Source: Gammaproteobacteria bacterium (lineage in GTDB: Bacteria > Pseudomonadota > Gammaproteobacteria > UBA9214). From it: DNA of 34,901 nt. This document shows, one piece after another, positions 32,313-34,901 of this stretch. Below the pieces are notes generated by a model. It was not told the origin of the DNA. It made no database searches and saw only the letters and a list, made by a program, of their open reading frames with translations. How positions within the stretch are numbered: position 1 is the stretch's first letter; every line of letters begins with the position of its first letter. The stretch lies in the NCBI GenBank assembly GCA_022340485.1, contig JAJDNX010000001.1:1-34901 (forward strand), given 5' to 3'. The position numbers and the translations under genes are program-made.

Positions 32313-34901
32313 ATGAAGCGATCCTCCCTGATCGGTGTTATATGCGCTGCAATCGTTAGCCTTTGCGCACTGCCTACCCATGCCGATGTACCCAGTTTCC
32401 TGGATGTCCCGGTCAGCCATTGGGCTTTTACTAACATCGAGATATTAGCGGATAGCGGCATTACCACTGGCTGTGGTGGTGGAAACTATTGCCCCAGTAG
32501 TCCGGTTACTCGTGCCCAGATGGCCGTGTTTTTGGAGCGAGGGATCAATGGTAGTGGTTTCGATCCCGGGCCAGGCGTCGGAAACGTCTTTTCTGATGTG
32601 CCGGCTTCCTATTGGGCGGTCGGGTGGATTGAAAAGCTCTATACTGATGGTATTACTACTGGCTGTGGCCCTAACATCTATTGTCCAGAGGATGCGGTCA
32701 CACGTGAACAGATGGCCGTCTTTCTTCTAAGAGCCAAGCACGGTGCAGCTTATCAGCCACCCAACCCTGTGGGTGTTTTTAATGATGTCGATCTAAACCA
32801 CTGGGCTGCTCCCTGGATTGAGCAGTTGGCCGCCGAGGGCATTACTCTCGGTTGTGGGAATAACAACTACTGCCCCAAGGATTCTGTGACCCGCGACCAG
32901 ATGGGCGTGTTTCTGGTGAGGACTTTTGAACTCCGCTACGGATTTAACGAGGCGCTCTTTGCAGAACCAACCGTGTCGTCGGTGCTGAACAAACCAGAAC
33001 GCCAGTACCAGGCCAATGATGGTATCGATAATGACTCCAGTAACGGCTGGGCGGGCACTGAAAACGTCAACTCAGAAGAGGCCTGGATCCAGTTGACGTT
33101 TGATTCCGCCAAATTGATTAACCGTGTGGTACTGACCGATTCGATTAGTCTGAACGCGCAGCTACTGGATGGTGTGATTGAATTCAGTGATGGCAGCAAT
33201 GTGTCCATCAACGGACCGCTGCCGAATGATGGCACGCCCCATGAAGTTGTATTTACACCACGACTGACGGAATGGGTCCGGGTAAGGATGACCGCGGCTA
33301 ACACGAGTTACCAGCTGGCCGAGATTGCTGCCTATTCCTCGCTGGATCCGGGGCAGATTCGCCTGGCGGAAGATTTATTCAACGATGGTGATGCGGTCGG
33401 CTGGGATGACAGCAATGCCGATTGTCAAACCGGTGGCCAGAGTTGGGATCCGAACCCTGTTCCCCTCCATGCCGGCGCCGGTAATCAATACCTGCAGGAA
33501 GGTGACTGCCGTGGGTATAGCAGCGACGGAGCAGGAGTAGAACTCGGTTCTTATTCGCTGAAAACCCTTGATTTGCCTGACGGTATGGATTTGAGATTGA
33601 GCCTACGGTCAGACTATCGGAATGCTGATTGGCTGATGGGCCCCATGGGTGTCCTGTTTGGTTACCAGGATAACAACAACTATTACCGTCTGGACCTCAG
33701 TCAGGTAGAGGGGCACCGCAAACTGTACAAGAAGGAGGCAGGTGTCTACACCGAGTTGAATACCAGCCCACAGAGCTATGTCCCTGAACAATGGACGAAT
33801 CTGCGTGTGGTGCACAAAAATGGCGCAATACTGGCTTATGTAAATGGCAGTAAGGTACTAGCCGCCGAGGATTCAACCTTCGCTGGTGGCAAGATTGCGC
33901 TATTCTGTGCACGCAATGAATCCTGCCGCTTCGATAATGTGGTTCTGTTAAGCGCACCCAGTGCCCCGATTGTGGGCGTCAATATCACCGACGGCCCAGC
34001 GCATGCCTCGAGCGAGTATTTTGTCGGTGACACCAACAGCCTGGAGGTCGCGGCCACAGTGACCGAAAGTGCCGGATTTGGATGGGTGGAATTCGTTATT
34101 GACGAAGGGACGGGGAACGAGTCTTCACAGGAAGCTCTTGCACTGCCCTATAGCGCCACATTTAGCCAGCTGAACCAGGGTGACCATACGGTTCGCGCCT
34201 ATCTGCTGGACGATAACGGTCAGCGGCTGAGCGACAGCGAGGCGGCCATGGAGTTGCCGCAGGTGGCCACAGAAGGGGTCCAGCTGATCGGTATGGGCAA
34301 CAGCATCGCGGGTGGTCTCAAAGATAATGACCCGAATGACGATACTTCTGATGATCTCCGCAATACCAGTGGCGGCTTCCAAAGCGTGTTGAATGATCGA
34401 TTGTCTGTGAGATCCACAATGCCTATTTCTATATTGAGTGAAGGCAACGCGGGTGAGAATTCAGCGGAAGGTCTTGCCCGGATACAGACGGTTTTGCAGA
34501 ATAATCCCGCAGCACAGGGATATCTACTGCTGTATGGCGCCAATGACGCCAGAAGCTCGAAGATACTGCCAAGTGGCCTGGGGATGAATTCGGCACAACC
34601 GGGATATAACGATACGTTCAAGGGCCATATGGACCAAATTTTCAGCGCTATTCTTGCTGCGGGTAAGCAGATATTCCCGGGCAAGGCCTTGCCGAAATTT
34701 GAAAATGGTAGCCCCAACGGCCCGAATGTTGCCCCGCTCAATGCCGCCCTGCAGGAGTTCAATCAGGTCATTGATGAACTTCTGCTGGAGAAGGGGCTTA
34801 GCGGTAGTTACACGGCTCCCGATTTCTACAGCTACTTCATCGCTCATCCGGCAGAGATGGACGCCGATGGCATACACCCCAATGGAAACGGCTATAAGTC
34901 G
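32313..34901 (+). CDS. Exported SLH-domain protein with discoidin-like, LamG-like and SGNH-hydrolase domains (partial)
   Basis: The frame stays open to the right edge; 863 residues are visible. A signal peptide (about 1-24, ending 'PTHA') is followed by three SLH-like repeats (about 27-70, 88-135, 150-195). Each has a 'HW/YWA...GITxGCGxxxYCPxxxVTRxQMxVFL' pattern with a conserved Cys pair. Then come a discoidin/F5-8C-like domain (about 205-340), a LamG/DUF1080-like jelly roll (about 345-550), an Ig-like segment (about 553-650) and an SGNH hydrolase. The hydrolase blocks are 'GMGNSIAGG' (Ser664, with Asn instead of the usual GDS Asp), 'LYGANDA' (Asn744) and 'DGIHPNGNGY' (Asp852, His855). SLH domains bind cell-wall polymers; SGNH enzymes remove acyl or acetyl esters. 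A polysaccharide-modifying surface esterase is a reasonable guess. GGAG precedes the ATG at 32313. Confidence 0.85.
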   Translation, partial: MKRSSLIGVICAAIVSLCALPTHADVPSFLDVPVSHWAFTNIEILADSGITTGCGGGNYCPSSPVTRAQMAVFLERGINGSGFDPGPGVGNVFSDVPASYWAVGWIEKLYTDGITTGCGPNIYCPEDAVTREQMAVFLLRAKHGAAYQPPNPVGVFNDVDLNHWAAPWIEQLAAEGITLGCGNNNYCPKDSVTRDQMGVFLVRTFELRYGFNEALFAEPTVSSVLNKPERQYQANDGIDNDSSNGWAGTENVNSEEAWIQLTFDSAKLINRVVLTDSISLNAQLLDGVIEFSDGSNVSINGPLPNDGTPHEVVFTPRLTEWVRVRMTAANTSYQLAEIAAYSSLDPGQIRLAEDLFNDGDAVGWDDSNADCQTGGQSWDPNPVPLHAGAGNQYLQEGDCRGYSSDGAGVELGSYSLKTLDLPDGMDLRLSLRSDYRNADWLMGPMGVLFGYQDNNNYYRLDLSQVEGHRKLYKKEAGVYTELNTSPQSYVPEQWTNLRVVHKNGAILAYVNGSKVLAAEDSTFAGGKIALFCARNESCRFDNVVLLSAPSAPIVGVNITDGPAHASSEYFVGDTNSLEVAATVTESAGFGWVEFVIDEGTGNESSQEALALPYSATFSQLNQGDHTVRAYLLDDNGQRLSDSEAAMELPQVATEGVQLIGMGNSIAGGLKDNDPNDDTSDDLRNTSGGFQSVLNDRLSVRSTMPISILSEGNAGENSAEGLARIQTVLQNNPAAQGYLLLYGANDARSSKILPSGLGMNSAQPGYNDTFKGHMDQIFSAILAAGKQIFPGKALPKFENGSPNGPNVAPLNAALQEFNQVIDELLLEKGLSGSYTAPDFYSYFIAHPAEMDADGIHPNGNGYKS

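Overview
The window looks like the chromosome of a gammaproteobacterium. The evidence is a run of housekeeping genes in an order familiar from that class (waaA tail, tolC, a PCMT-like gene and thiC; then hppA, pfp, adk and mpl), a TPP riboswitch before thiC, an outer-membrane TolC channel and LPS genes. A K+-independent H+-pyrophosphatase next to a pyrophosphate-type phosphofructokinase is an arrangement known from methanotrophs and some sulfur-oxidising relatives. The species cannot be named from sequence reading alone.

Region 1 (1-6.3 kb): the last codons of a probable Kdo transferase, a REP-like palindrome, a hemerythrin-like protein, an SLT-type lipoprotein, a three-gene cassette (carbamoyltransferase, SxtJ-like, DUF5989-like), a TolC-family protein and a PCMT-like methyltransferase. 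Region 2 (6.2-10.4 kb): a palindrome, promoter and TPP riboswitch driving thiC, then a two-gene MotA/ExbB-like plus MotB/TolR-like motor pair whose second subunit is mostly coiled coil. A long imperfect palindromic repeat built on GCCACGGAAGCACACGGAA occurs three times in the first 8.5 kb, always between genes.

Region 3 (10.4-20 kb): a methyltransferase, an unrecognised soluble protein, a phosphoesterase, H+-PPase, PPi-phosphofructokinase, a conserved hypothetical, an adenylate kinase carrying a histone-H1-like Lys/Ala tail of about 170 residues, a membrane protein and mpl. HppA and Pfp together suggest that glycolytic flux and membrane energisation are linked through pyrophosphate.

Region 4 (20-34.9 kb): a cell-surface polysaccharide locus, visibly more A+T-rich over much of its length. 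It holds a sugar-nucleotide transferase, a WcaJ-like initiating glycosyl-phosphate transferase, glucose-1-phosphate cytidylyltransferase, a Wzm/Wzt exporter with a C-terminal substrate-recognition domain, an HPr-kinase-like P-loop protein, a large exported protein with about 13 BNR/Asp-box-like repeats, an APH-like kinase divergent from a sulfotransferase, and a modular SLH-discoidin-like-LamG-like-SGNH hydrolase that runs off the window. No glycosyltransferase other than the initiating enzyme is seen, so the locus probably continues to the right.

The strongest candidates for new biology are the motor pair at 8.5-10.4 kb, the adenylate kinase tail, and the set of unusual kinases, sulfotransferase and exported repeat proteins around the Wzm/Wzt exporter.
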